Part shown: positions 1 to 5,599 of the stretch, in pieces | Layout of the letters: each line of letters begins with the position of its first letter | Numbering within the stretch: position 1 is the stretch's first letter | Origin: Acidimicrobiaceae bacterium | GTDB taxonomy: Bacteria > Actinomycetota > Acidimicrobiia > Acidimicrobiales > Palsa-688 | Assembly: GCA_027334785.1 (NCBI GenBank) | Contig: DAHWQF010000066.1 | Coordinates: forward strand, 1-11,121 | Direction of reading: 5' to 3' | DNA length: 11,121 nt | The notes under the pieces: model-generated | Told to the model about the DNA's origin: nothing | Database searches by the model: none | What the model saw: the letters and a program-made list of their open reading frames with translations, nothing else | Made by a program: the position numbers and the translations under genes

Positions 1-1072
1 AGGCGTAGACGACTTCGGCCTCACCGGCTTCGAACAGGCGGATCTGGTCGGGGTCGATGGTGCGCCGGCGCCGGCTGCGGGCATCGGTACGTACCTCGTC
101 CGCCGTCAGCTTTACCCGCCGGCAGATCGTGCGCGTCCCCGGTGGCCAGCCGGCCGGCACGTAGCCGCACCCCGCTACTTCGGCGTCCATGCCTATGGCT
201 TTTTGCCAGGCGTCCTCGGGGATCTTTCGCTCCGCACGCCACACGGCGGGGTTGCGCTTGACTGCGATGGCGAAGTCCGCCCCGTTCTCCAGCGCGGCCC
301 AGGCGACCTTGGCATCGAAGAACCCAGAGTCGCCACGCACTATCGGGCGGAGGAGCCCGTCGGGCAGGGCAAAAATGGCGCGTGCGATGAGCCTGGGGGC
401 CTGCGGGCGGGGGTCGGACTTGCCCGAGCCGAGCTCGGCCGCCAGCACTATGTTCGCTCCCGCCCATACCGCCGGGTGCGGCCGGTAGCACTTCTGGCCG
501 GCGTAGTTGTAGGCACAACCTTGCTTGTCCCGCCCGTAGACCTCCACATCGGTCGGGCCCAAGTCGATGGTCGGGCGCTGGGACGCCAGTAGTTGGCGGC
601 GGCTCTCGGGCAACAACCCGAACGCCTTTTTCACCAACGCCGCATTTGCTGCCTCGACGCTTGCCCGCACCTCGGCAGAAAAGCGCTTGCCGAGCCCGAT
701 GGCTGTGGTCGAGGCCGGCACGCCCGGCACGGCCCGCAGGGCTAGCCCGGCGGTGTCTTCGCGCTGGTGGTCGAGGTCTATGAAGAAATCGCCGCCCGCT
801 AGCACCGTCTCGGCGAGGGAGACCATGAGCTCTCCCAAGCTGAGCCCGCGCCGGCGCGACTTTATCGCTGCTCCTGCGGCGTCGATCGCACGAGAGATGC
901 CCGAGAGCTTGTCGAGCTTGGAAACGAGGTGCAGGCCGGCCCTCGGGGTGATGCGGCCGTCAGGGGCGCCGAGACGGGCCCTCGAAGCGCGGTTGGCTTT
1001 GGCTTTCCTCTTCGGTACCCTTGCCACCAGACAGGTGCCTTTCCTTGCGAGATTTGGGTTTTTGTCAACCAC
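1..1072 (-). CDS. IS1380-family transposase, 3' end beyond window
   Basis: DDE transposase that catalyses cut-and-paste movement of its IS. The frame read leftward from GTG at 1072 is open for 357 codons and leaves the window at base 1, so the C-terminus is missing. Landmarks seen: the N-terminal segment HLVSKLDKLSGI, then ELMVSLAETVLAGGDFFIDL, then TIDLGPTDVEVYGRDKQG with the first catalytic Asp, then PIVRGDSGFFDAKVAWA with the second catalytic Asp. The spacing and the VEVYG..KQG and RGDSGF signatures are those of the IS1380 family. The third acidic residue should lie beyond the window. GTG at 1072 is preceded by GAGG with a short spacing, and a stop in frame lies near 1126, so this is the only reasonable start. 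No frameshift was found, so the gene could be functional if it is complete on the other side. Confidence 0.88.
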   Translation of the reverse strand, partial: MVDKNPNLARKGTCLVARVPKRKAKANRASRARLGAPDGRITPRAGLHLVSKLDKLSGISRAIDAAGAAIKSRRRGLSLGELMVSLAETVLAGGDFFIDLDHQREDTAGLALRAVPGVPASTTAIGLGKRFSAEVRASVEAANAALVKKAFGLLPESRRQLLASQRPTIDLGPTDVEVYGRDKQGCAYNYAGQKCYRPHPAVWAGANIVLAAELGSGKSDPRPQAPRLIARAIFALPDGLLRPIVRGDSGFFDAKVAWAALENGADFAIAVKRNPAVWRAERKIPEDAWQKAIGMDAEVAGCGYVPAGWPPGTRTICRRVKLTADEVRTDARSRRRRTIDPDQIRLFEAGEAEVVYA

Positions 1073-1147
1073 GATCCTCGCAGGTGAGAGGCACTGTGTC
1101 GCGGATTCGAACTTATGTTCGCGCCCCTACACGCGGATCAAGGTCTG
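1..1147 (-). mobile_element. IS1380-family insertion sequence (partial, one end in window)
   Basis: The element contains the transposase gene above. Its right boundary is inferred from where homology of the neighbouring IS630 transposase stops, at about 1146-1148. Between that point and the transposase start are about 75 bp of leader, including a small hairpin (CGAAC at 1108-1112, TTAT loop, GTTCG at 1117-1121). I cannot define the terminal inverted repeat exactly because the other end is outside the window. The boundary could be off by 5-10 bp. Confidence 0.65.
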
Positions 1148-1328
1148 AGGTCTGGACGAGCCTTGCGATCACCGGCACCGTATTGCCCCCGGCCGAGCCC
1201 AGCACCACCAGAGCCCGGCGGTAGCGGACCACGCTCGCCTTGCCCTTGCCCTCCCCGCGGCGCACGAGGCGTTGGAGCTTGCGGCCCTCCTCGTCGGTCA
1301 GCCTGCGGACCTTCACGGGTTCTGCCAT
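1146..1328 (-). pseudogene. IS630-family transposase, N-terminal fragment (about 61 codons)
   Basis: Reading leftward from ATG at 1328, the protein begins MAEPVKVRRLTDEEGRKLQR and continues through RYRRALVVLGSAGGNTVPVI to IARLVQTS. This is the N-terminal helix-turn-helix region typical of actinobacterial IS630/Tc1-like transposases. The expected continuation (a second HTH, then the DDE catalytic domain) is absent. After codon 61 the frame enters unrelated sequence (DLDPRVGART, stop at 1113). The break coincides with the inferred end of the IS1380 element, so this gene was most likely interrupted by that insertion. The remainder should lie beyond the left window edge. The fragment lacks all catalytic residues and is non-functional here. 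Confidence 0.8.
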
Positions 1329-1400
1329 GCCTCGATCATGGCTTCTAGGAGGTACCCAGTTGGTGGACCACCCAGGCGTTCCAGACCGGTCAGAGCACTA
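1148..1400 (-). mobile_element. IS630-family element, 5' remnant
   Basis: This covers the transposase start fragment plus about 70 bp of leader to the inferred outer end of the element. On the minus strand the outer end would read TAGTGCTCTGACCGG from about 1400 inward. The TA there fits the TA target preference of the IS630 family, but I assign this end by pattern, not by comparison with a complete copy. Relaxase-coding sequence begins almost immediately outside it, which suggests that the element inserted into the relaxase gene. Confidence 0.45.
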
Positions 1401-1405
1401 GGTAG

Positions 1406-2023
1406 TTGAGAGAACACTGCCTCGCTTTCAATAAAGCGCAGGCCGTCTCCGACGGTCGCTGGCGCTCTCTGGACGGGAGGGAGATCCACCAGTGGTTGGT
1501 CGCCATGTCCGAACGCCACACTGGCATCGTCGAGGACTTGATGGCCGAGCGCTTCGGGGTGGCCTGGCACGTGACGAAGGCCATGGCAGGGCGGGAGGTA
1601 AAGGGGGAGGTCGAGGGTGTCGCAAGTGACATGGTTGCCGAGTTCTCCTGCCGCACGAGGGCGCTAGAAGAGGTACTTGCCGAGAAGGCTCGTGCTCAAG
1701 AGGCCGAACGGGGGAGGGAGTTCACCAGGAGCGAACTGGGCGTGCTCCACGGGCACGCTTGGCGTGAGACCCGCCGGAAAAAGCAATATCGGCCGCTTGC
1801 CGAGATGACAGCCCGGTGGTCAGAGCGAGCCCGGCCCTGGGTGGGCGAAGCCCCCGCTGCCTGGGCCGCCGGCCTCGCCGGCCAAAACCAGTTCCGCGCT
1901 CTCTACGCCGCAGAATATAACCGACGAGTTCGCCAGCAAGGCCGGCACGTGCCCGCCGTCGGGTCGATGACGCCACAGCGTGGTTCATACCGAGTGCCTA
2001 CCAGAGGTAGCATGGAGGTATGA
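1406..2023 (+). pseudogene. MobF/TrwC-type conjugative relaxase, internal fragment
   Basis: Relaxases nick plasmid or ICE DNA at oriT and pilot the strand during conjugation. The frame opens at a TTG (1406), and its segment NKAQAVSDGRWRSLDGREIH matches the stretch just after the metal-binding histidines of TrwC-like relaxases. It continues with VEDLMAERFGVAW, VASDMVAEFSCRTRALEEVL and LAEMTARWSERARPWVGEAP, all typical of the back half of the relaxase domain. Missing are the N-terminal catalytic tyrosine(s), the histidine triad and the entire RecD-like helicase half. Family resemblance fades around 1890 (after AAGLAGQN), and the last 45 codons look like run-through to a stop at 2023, overlapping the next gene. 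Full-length MobF proteins often exceed 900 residues, so this ~205-codon piece is a relic, probably cut on the left by the IS630 element. Confidence 0.7.
1998..2010. promoter_or_regulatory. palindromic operator candidate for the toxin-antitoxin operon
   Basis: CTACC-AGA-GGTAG is a perfect 5-3-5 inverted repeat ending 9 nt before the antitoxin ATG. Ribbon-helix-helix antitoxins commonly bind such short palindromes to autorepress their operon, so position and symmetry fit. A weak -10-like TAGCAT overlaps it at 2008-2013, but I see no convincing -35. The binding role is inference. Confidence 0.4.
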
Positions 2024-2238
2024 AGATCAGCGTGAGTTTGCCTGACGAAGACGTCGAGTTCCTCGACCAGTACGCCACTGCCCAGGGCCTGCCTTCCCGC
2101 TCGGCAGCACTGCACCGGGCAGTGCGGCTGTTGCGAGGAGCCGAACTGGGGTCCGCCTATGAGGACGCCTTCTTGGCCTGGGAGGGGACTGGTGACGCAG
2201 CCGACTGGGACGCCACCACCGGCGATCATCTCTGTTGA
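2020..2238 (+). CDS. MazE-like ribbon-helix-helix antitoxin
   Basis: A 72-residue protein starting MKISVSLPDEDVEFLDQYA, the N-terminal beta strand and first helix of a ribbon-helix-helix (CopG/MetJ-type) DNA-binding fold. A second helix follows in SRSAALHRAVRLLRGAEL. The acidic tail (YEDAFLAWEGTGDAADWDA) is the kind of flexible segment that wraps and neutralises a MazF toxin. It is expected to bind the downstream toxin and to repress the operon. ATG at 2020 is chosen because MKxSVSLPDEDV is the usual family start. GGAGGT directly abuts it and AGAGG lies 12 nt upstream, so the ribosome binding site is not ideal. The TGA stop (2236-2238) overlaps the toxin ATG by one base. Confidence 0.82.
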   Translation: MKISVSLPDEDVEFLDQYATAQGLPSRSAALHRAVRLLRGAELGSAYEDAFLAWEGTGDAADWDATTGDHLC

Positions 2239-2585
2239 TGCTGCGAGGTGACATTCGCCTGGTCAACCTCGACCCCGTCATCGGGGCCGAGGCAAGCAAG
2301 ACACAGCCGGCCGTGATCGTGAGCAACGACGGTGCCAACGCCACTGCTGCTCGTCTCGGCCGTGGGGTGGTCACCGTGGTCCCGGTCACATCAAACGTTT
2401 CCCGGGTCTACCCGTTCCAGGTGGGGCTACCAGCTCGAGCGACTGGGCTGCGCGTCGATTCCAAGGCGCAGGCGGAGCAGGTTCGCTCGGTTGCCGTTCA
2501 GCGAGTGGGCGCCCGCGTCGGGACCGTGCCTGCCGATCTCATGAGCCAGGTTGACGAAGCCCTTCGACTCCACCTTGCGCTGTAG
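2238..2585 (+). CDS. MazF/PemK-family mRNA interferase toxin
   Basis: A 115-residue endoribonuclease of the MazF/PemK fold, expected to cleave mRNA at short sequences when its antitoxin is degraded. The start LRGDIRLVNLDPVIGAEASK, then QPAVIVSND, then VVTVVPVTSNVSRVYPFQV, is the standard order: first strands, the conserved R/P loop, and the catalytic-site strand around the VPVTSN threonine. The C-terminal QAEQVRSVAVQRVGARVGTVPADLMSQVDEAL part matches long MazF proteins of actinobacteria. ATG at 2238 shares its first base with the antitoxin stop (TGATG). There is no separate Shine-Dalgarno, so translation is probably coupled. TTG at 2235 is a less likely alternative. Length is normal and no damage is visible, so the pair looks functional although it sits among broken mobile genes. 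Confidence 0.88.
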   Translation: MLRGDIRLVNLDPVIGAEASKTQPAVIVSNDGANATAARLGRGVVTVVPVTSNVSRVYPFQVGLPARATGLRVDSKAQAEQVRSVAVQRVGARVGTVPADLMSQVDEALRLHLAL

Positions 2586-2654
2586 AACTTGGCCGCGGGC
2601 ACGCGTCGTTCAGTGCGACTCGAAGGCCGACTGGCGGCCGTCGACGCATGCGGG

Positions 2655-2990
2655 ATCGATGCTCCTAGGGTTGTCAAGGGGTCAATTCCGAGCTTTCTTG
2701 TTGGGTCGCCGGCGGGGGCTGCGGCAAGACAGGGATCGGCCCTAAAAGGCAAGCTCTCAGTAGGCCAGCATGCCGCCCCTCGGCGAGGTCGTAAGAAGGT
2801 GTTGGCGGCCTCCGTTCCGCTCACGTAAGGACGAGCCGAGGGCTGCCAGCCGATTATCGGGCCAGGCCCGTCGCCAGAGCGAGTGCCGGCTTTACACGGC
2901 GGCGGTCACGTAAGGGTAAACCTGGCGCGCTATGTAGCGCTTGAGCACCCGGGTGACCTCTTTCTTGGTGGACCCTCGGCTGGGCGGGCC
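2655..2990 (-). mobile_element. IS110-family element, right-end remnant
   Basis: This consists of a C-terminal transposase scrap (2892-2975) followed by about 230 bp of non-coding sequence. It ends, on the minus strand, near CCCCTTGACAACCCTAGGAG (about 2660-2680), which resembles the 3' ends of IS110-type elements as I know them. The rest of the transposase (RuvC-like DEDD domain and most of the Tnp_20 domain) is gone. The non-coding part contains perfect short palindromes (CGGGCC-A-GGCCCG at 2858-2870, CCTCG-G-CGAGG at 2778-2788). Boundaries are approximate. Confidence 0.5.
2892..2975 (-). pseudogene. IS110-family transposase, last ~27 codons only
   Basis: The minus-strand peptide STKKEVTRVLKRYIARQVY followed by PYVTAAV and a stop matches the extreme C-terminus of IS110/IS116/IS902 transposases, which characteristically end in a K(K/R)E..R.LKR..AR.(V/I)Y motif. 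Upstream residues (DPHHDGPPSRG) only loosely resemble the expected HDP.T..Y..RR segment, and nothing earlier is recognisable. The gene is therefore truncated and decayed. It contains a 6-2-6 inverted repeat at 2927-2940. The intact gene for the SnoaL-like protein begins 45 bp further right on the opposite strand. Confidence 0.6.
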
Positions 2991-3020
2991 ATCGTGGTGT
3001 GGATCCGCGAGACTCGGTTT

Positions 3021-3380
3021 ATGACTGGTCCCATTGATAGCGCCGGCGCGAAGCAGCCAGATGACCTCGGCCGGCTGTTCTTGGACAGAGCCCGGAGGGG
3101 CGACGTCGAGGGTGTAGTCGCCCTCTACGAACCGACGGCGGTCCTGGCATCGAGCAGCGCCGGCCAGCTGGTAGGACACGAGGCCATCCGGGGCTTCTAC
3201 CAACAGTTACTAGCGAACCCACCACAGTTCGTTGGAGAGGTGCAACCGTCCCTGCAGCGCGAGGACCTGGCGCTCACCTCGACCCGCTTCGCTGGTGGTG
3301 CAACAGCCGAGGTTGCTCATCGGCAGCCCGACGGCACCTGGCTTTGGGTGATTGACCAACCGGACGTTACCGCCGGGTAG
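3021..3380 (+). CDS. SnoaL/NTF2-like (SgcJ/EcaC-type) small protein
   Basis: A 119-residue protein of the NTF2-like cone fold. Landmarks: LFLDRARRGDVEGVVALYEP (the 'gD...l..LY' helix), AVLASSSAGQLVGHEAIRGF (the 'G..aIr.~y' segment) and the C-terminal PDGTWLWVIDQPD strand. Together these match the SgcJ/EcaC-type domain. Members are often steroid-isomerase-like or ligand-binding proteins of unknown substrate, and no function can be assigned from sequence alone. ATG at 3021 lacks a clear Shine-Dalgarno. In-frame GTG codons at 2994 and 2997 are alternatives, but the domain starts just after the ATG. It stands alone, flanked by an IS110 relic upstream and strong hairpins downstream. Confidence 0.75.
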   Translation: MTGPIDSAGAKQPDDLGRLFLDRARRGDVEGVVALYEPTAVLASSSAGQLVGHEAIRGFYQQLLANPPQFVGEVQPSLQREDLALTSTRFAGGATAEVAHRQPDGTWLWVIDQPDVTAG

Positions 3381-3411
3381 AGCGCGGCTGTCAATGACCG
3401 CTCTAGCCGCG
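3378..3411. repeat. two interleaved 7-bp inverted repeats at the SnoaL-like gene stop
   Basis: TAGAGCG (3378-3384) pairs with CGCTCTA (3399-3405), and CGCGGCT (3383-3389) pairs with AGCCGCG (3405-3411). The two stems overlap, so they could form alternately or as a pseudoknot-like fold. The repeat begins on the stop codon itself. There is no U-tract. Confidence 0.5.
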
Positions 3412-3436
3412 TGGGCGGGGCTCCACGTGGTGGCGC

Positions 3437-3466
3437 GCTGTGGTGCCGAGCCCGAGGCGCCACAGC
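3437..3466. terminator. strong GC hairpin, possible terminator
   Basis: GCTGTGGTGCC (3437-3447), an 8-nt loop, then GGCGCCACAGC (3456-3466) form an 11-bp stem with a single T-G wobble. It lies 57 nt after the SnoaL-like gene stop. No T-run follows, so termination of the intrinsic kind is uncertain. Actinobacterial terminators often lack the T-run. Confidence 0.4.
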
Positions 3467-3604
3467 TGCCCATCTCGTGCCCCGCCGTTCGTGATGGGGG
3501 TCAATGAACCGCTTGCCAGGAGCACCTCGGCGCAGGGCGACCGGAGGTGAGAGCAGGTGGCCAGTTTGGTCACCTTCAGTTTCTCCCTCGACTAGGTAAA
3601 GGCC

Positions 3605-3757
3605 ATGGCCTCCGCTGGCCATCCGTTCTTTGCCGAGATGGACGGACTCGACGCTACCTATGCCGAGCTGGAAACCGGCCACCGGCCGATGTGGTCGCGC
3701 CCCGACGACCTGGCTGAGGTCCTCGGCAGGGAGGCGGTCCGGCGGGAGCCAGGCTGA
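3605..3757 (+). pseudogene. alpha/beta hydrolase, C-terminal remnant
   Basis: A 50-codon frame from ATG 3605 includes GHPFFAEMDGLDATYAELET followed by GHRPMWSRPDDLAEVL. This is the usual end of small alpha/beta hydrolases, where the catalytic histidine sits in a 'L.TGHWPM.S.P..La..L' motif (His here in GHRPM). The nucleophile serine, acid and oxyanion parts are absent. A TAG lies four codons upstream in the same frame, and nothing hydrolase-like was found further left in any plus frame. The small frame is therefore probably a relic of a deleted gene, not a short functional protein. Confidence 0.5.
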
Positions 3758-4001
3758 TCGCGGCGGGCGTCCTAGGGCGGTAAAGCTCAACCTGCGCTGA
3801 TTAGCTGTCATGTGTCCGTCAAGAAAGTTGTTGTCCCACAAGGAAAAACAACATACCGGACGGCTCGGGCGTGGACCGCCCTGACAGAGGCGGCGCCAGA
3901 TTGTCGTCCACCTCCTACCGTTCGAGGAGGCCGATCCCGGGGCTCTGGGAACAGGTCGACAACGATTGGGACCGGCGCGTCGCGAGGGGCTGAGCGCCCT
4001 G

Positions 4002-5072
4002 TCAGACCGCCAGGCGCCGGCCGGCGTCGGCCGCAGCAAGCAGGTACATGGCGTCGCCCTGGAGGGCGTTTTCGCGCAGGCAAGCCTCCGTTAGCTTGAT
4101 GGCATGAGCGCCGCCGGCCTCGACGGCGTTGGCTACCAACTCCTCGTCACCTGGTGGCTCCACGTCCGCGTCCACCCGCGGGCGCCCAACGGCAAAGGCA
4201 GAACGGATGGCGGCACAGGCTTGCCATAGGTACGCGAAAGCTGTGCCGGCGGCCCGCGCCGGCAGATAGGGCAGCAGGAGCCGCAAAGCCGCCGGCGCCG
4301 TCACACCGTGCACGAAGGCGATCGGGGCATGCTCGCAGTTGGCGAGGTACCAGCCCGCCATGGCAGACGTCAGCTCCGAGAGAGCTCCATCGACGGATGG
4401 GGGCGGTCCTAGTGCGTCGACTGAGGCGGCAAAGCCACCCATCCCGCTCGCCTTGACGGCGCCATCGCCGATGAGGCCATGGCCGCGCTCGTCGAAAGGG
4501 ACGGTCGGCATTTCAGCGAGCGCTTGCCTCACCGTAAGCGTCCCGCTCGGCGCGGGCGCACCTCCTAGGGCTCGGTATTGGCTCGCCCAGTAGGCGAGCC
4601 CGGCTGCGAGCTCGCAGCGCCGCTCTGGCGTCTCTGCCTCTGCCTCTGCCAGCGCCCGCGTGGCGTGCGCGGCCCGGATGAGCCCGTGGGTCGCGGCCGC
4701 CATAGACCCCGGGAGCAGTCGCGGCACCCAAGCAGCCACCACATCGGCCCATGGGCGCGCTGACAGCTCCTGCTCGAAGAGAGCGGCCCAGTCGGAGTAA
4801 CGGCGAGCCACCCCCAAGGCTCGGGCCCACTCATCCCGCGCGAGGGGCCGCCCCCGCCCGGGCCCCTCCTCGAGGCGTGACACGTAGGAGTTGAGCCAGG
4901 GACTGATCGCGTCCGCCCGGCCGAGGTGGGCGAGCGCCTCGCAGACCATAGGACCGTGATTGGACAGCCCACCGGCGAACTCGGGCGCCGTGCTCGAGAG
5001 GCGCCCCAGCGCGTCGTCCAAGACTTCGCTGTTGACAGACGGATGAGCCAAAGAAGGTGGTTGCTCGCTCAC
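4002..5072 (-). CDS. questin oxidase family protein (AflY/DUF4243-like)
   Basis: A 356-residue protein resembling questin oxidase and AflY, enzymes that oxidatively open anthraquinone-type rings in fungal polyketide pathways. Bacterial members are mostly uncharacterised. Conserved blocks seen, numbered from this start: LSNHGPMVCEALAHLGR with His near 39, ATHGLIRAAHATRAL (His near 129 and 136), EHAPIAFVHGVTAPAALRLL (His near 248 and 255), and AHAIKLTEA (His near 323). The regularly placed histidines are the family hallmark and may bind metal or substrate. Length is near full for the family, and there is no signal peptide or membrane segment. GTG at 5078 is the longest option. GTG at 5072 is preferred because the -10 element ends at 5082, which would give a leaderless or nearly leaderless mRNA. 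It is divergent from soxR with a SoxR-like box between them, implying redox-dependent induction. Confidence 0.82.
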   Translation of the reverse strand: MSEQPPSLAHPSVNSEVLDDALGRLSSTAPEFAGGLSNHGPMVCEALAHLGRADAISPWLNSYVSRLEEGPGRGRPLARDEWARALGVARRYSDWAALFEQELSARPWADVVAAWVPRLLPGSMAAATHGLIRAAHATRALAEAEAETPERRCELAAGLAYWASQYRALGGAPAPSGTLTVRQALAEMPTVPFDERGHGLIGDGAVKASGMGGFAASVDALGPPPSVDGALSELTSAMAGWYLANCEHAPIAFVHGVTAPAALRLLLPYLPARAAGTAFAYLWQACAAIRSAFAVGRPRVDADVEPPGDEELVANAVEAGGAHAIKLTEACLRENALQGDAMYLLAAADAGRRLAV

Positions 5073-5081
5073 GATCACGAC

Positions 5082-5110
5082 GCTATAACCTCAACCTGAC
5101 TTTAAGTCAA
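5082..5110 (-). promoter_or_regulatory. promoter of the questin-oxidase gene overlapping a SoxR box
   Basis: On the minus strand, TTGACT (5110-5105) and TATAGC (5087-5082) are separated by 17 bp. The spacer is largely filled by the SoxR-like box. This is the arrangement expected of a MerR-family activated promoter, where the regulator binds between -35 and -10. E. coli soxS uses a 19-bp spacer, so the spacing here is shorter. Transcription would begin at about 5073-5076, almost at the GTG codon. Confidence 0.55.
5089..5106. promoter_or_regulatory. SoxR-box-like operator
   Basis: CCTCAACCTGACTTTAAG resembles the E. coli soxS operator CCTCAAGTTAACTTGAGG. On the minus strand a 20-base alignment that includes flanking GA has 15 identities by my count. 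The left half CCTCAA is perfect. The overlapping TGACTT-T-AAGTCA (5097-5109) is a perfect 13-bp palindrome. The site lies midway between the divergent questin-oxidase and soxR starts, so SoxR probably controls both. Confidence 0.6.
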
Positions 5111-5134
5111 GGGTTTCCAGATATCATCCGGTAC

Positions 5135-5599
5135 ATGCCTCCTGACCTGCTCAGCATTGGCGAAGTCGCCGACAGGGCCGGGGTCGCCCACTCAGCGCTC
5201 CGTTTCTACGAGTCAGAAGGGCTCATCTCCGCCAGCCGCTCTGGCGGGGGGCAACGGCGCTACCACCGCAGCACACTCCGGCGGGTCGCCTTTATCAAGG
5301 TGGCGCAGCGGGTCGGCCTCTCGCTGGAAGAGATCCGCGGCGCGCTGGCGTCCCTACCCCAGTCGCGCACGCCGACGAAGATTGACTGGGCCCGGCTTTC
5401 TGCCGCCTGGCGCCCGCGGCTCGACGAGCAGATAGCCGTTTTGCAGCGCCTCCGTGACGAGCTTGCCTCGTGCATAGGCTGCGGGTGCCTCTCGCTCGGG
5501 GCCTGCAAGCTCTACAACCCCGGGGACGCCGCCGCCAGCCTTGGCACTGGGCCGCGCTACCTCCTGTCGGACGCCAGGCCGGTGGAGGGGGGCCAATAA
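5135..5599 (+). CDS. soxR: redox-sensing MerR-family regulator SoxR
   Basis: A 154-residue activator of the MerR family. The N-terminal winged helix (LLSIGEVADRAGVAHSALRF YESEGLI, residues 5-31) recognises DNA, followed by the wing GGGQRRYHRSTLRRVAFIK. A dimerisation helix covers roughly residues 85-111. The C-terminus has the diagnostic cysteine cluster CIGCGC.....C (Cys 113, 116, 118, 124; CX2CXCX5C), which holds the [2Fe-2S] centre that senses superoxide or redox-cycling compounds. ATG at 5135 is chosen because the family begins just before the 'lsIGEVA' motif. There is no Shine-Dalgarno, and a TATCAT at 5122-5127 would start transcription at about the ATG, so the mRNA may be leaderless. 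It is divergent from the questin-oxidase gene. In actinobacteria SoxR typically controls a few oxygenases, reductases and efflux genes, which agrees with this context. Confidence 0.92.
   Translation: MPPDLLSIGEVADRAGVAHSALRFYESEGLISASRSGGGQRRYHRSTLRRVAFIKVAQRVGLSLEEIRGALASLPQSRTPTKIDWARLSAAWRPRLDEQIAVLQRLRDELASCIGCGCLSLGACKLYNPGDAAASLGTGPRYLLSDARPVEGGQ

Larger units (their letters stand above)
2586..3020. other. 435-bp stretch without an intact gene
   Basis: Between the toxin stop and the SnoaL-like gene there is only the IS110 relic. About 70 bp (2586-2655) between the toxin and the inferred IS end show no recognisable feature. Several short open frames exist on both strands but lack family resemblance, a ribosome binding site or coding character. 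Confidence 0.5.
3381..4001. other. 620-bp stretch with only a hydrolase relic and hairpins
   Basis: Apart from the hydrolase remnant, the two hairpins near 3380-3466 and an imperfect inverted repeat at 3814-3861, I see no gene. A plus-strand frame around 3870-3990 ends in LWEQVDNDWDRRVARG and looks protein-like, but it is too short to assign. A long minus-strand open frame (3317-4039) has no recognisable domain and poor coding character. Confidence 0.4.

Noticed and set aside
21..518. Minus-strand 165-residue frame rich in R, P and G
   Set aside because: It is an out-of-frame shadow of the IS1380 transposase, which reads in another minus-strand frame through the same bases and has clear family motifs.
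1098..1116. Minus-strand GTTCGAATCC resembling a tRNA T-loop
   Set aside because: The flanking bases do not form the T-stem, and no acceptor stem, D-arm or anticodon arm can be built around it.
3400..3600. Possible IS21-like end (TGGCCAGTTTGGTCACC)
   Set aside because: The resemblance is vague, there is no transposase nearby, and no matching inverted repeat was found.
3317..4039. Minus-strand 240-codon open frame
   Set aside because: It crosses the antisense of the SnoaL-like gene and the hydrolase relic, has no recognisable domain, and is typical of chance frames in GC-rich DNA.
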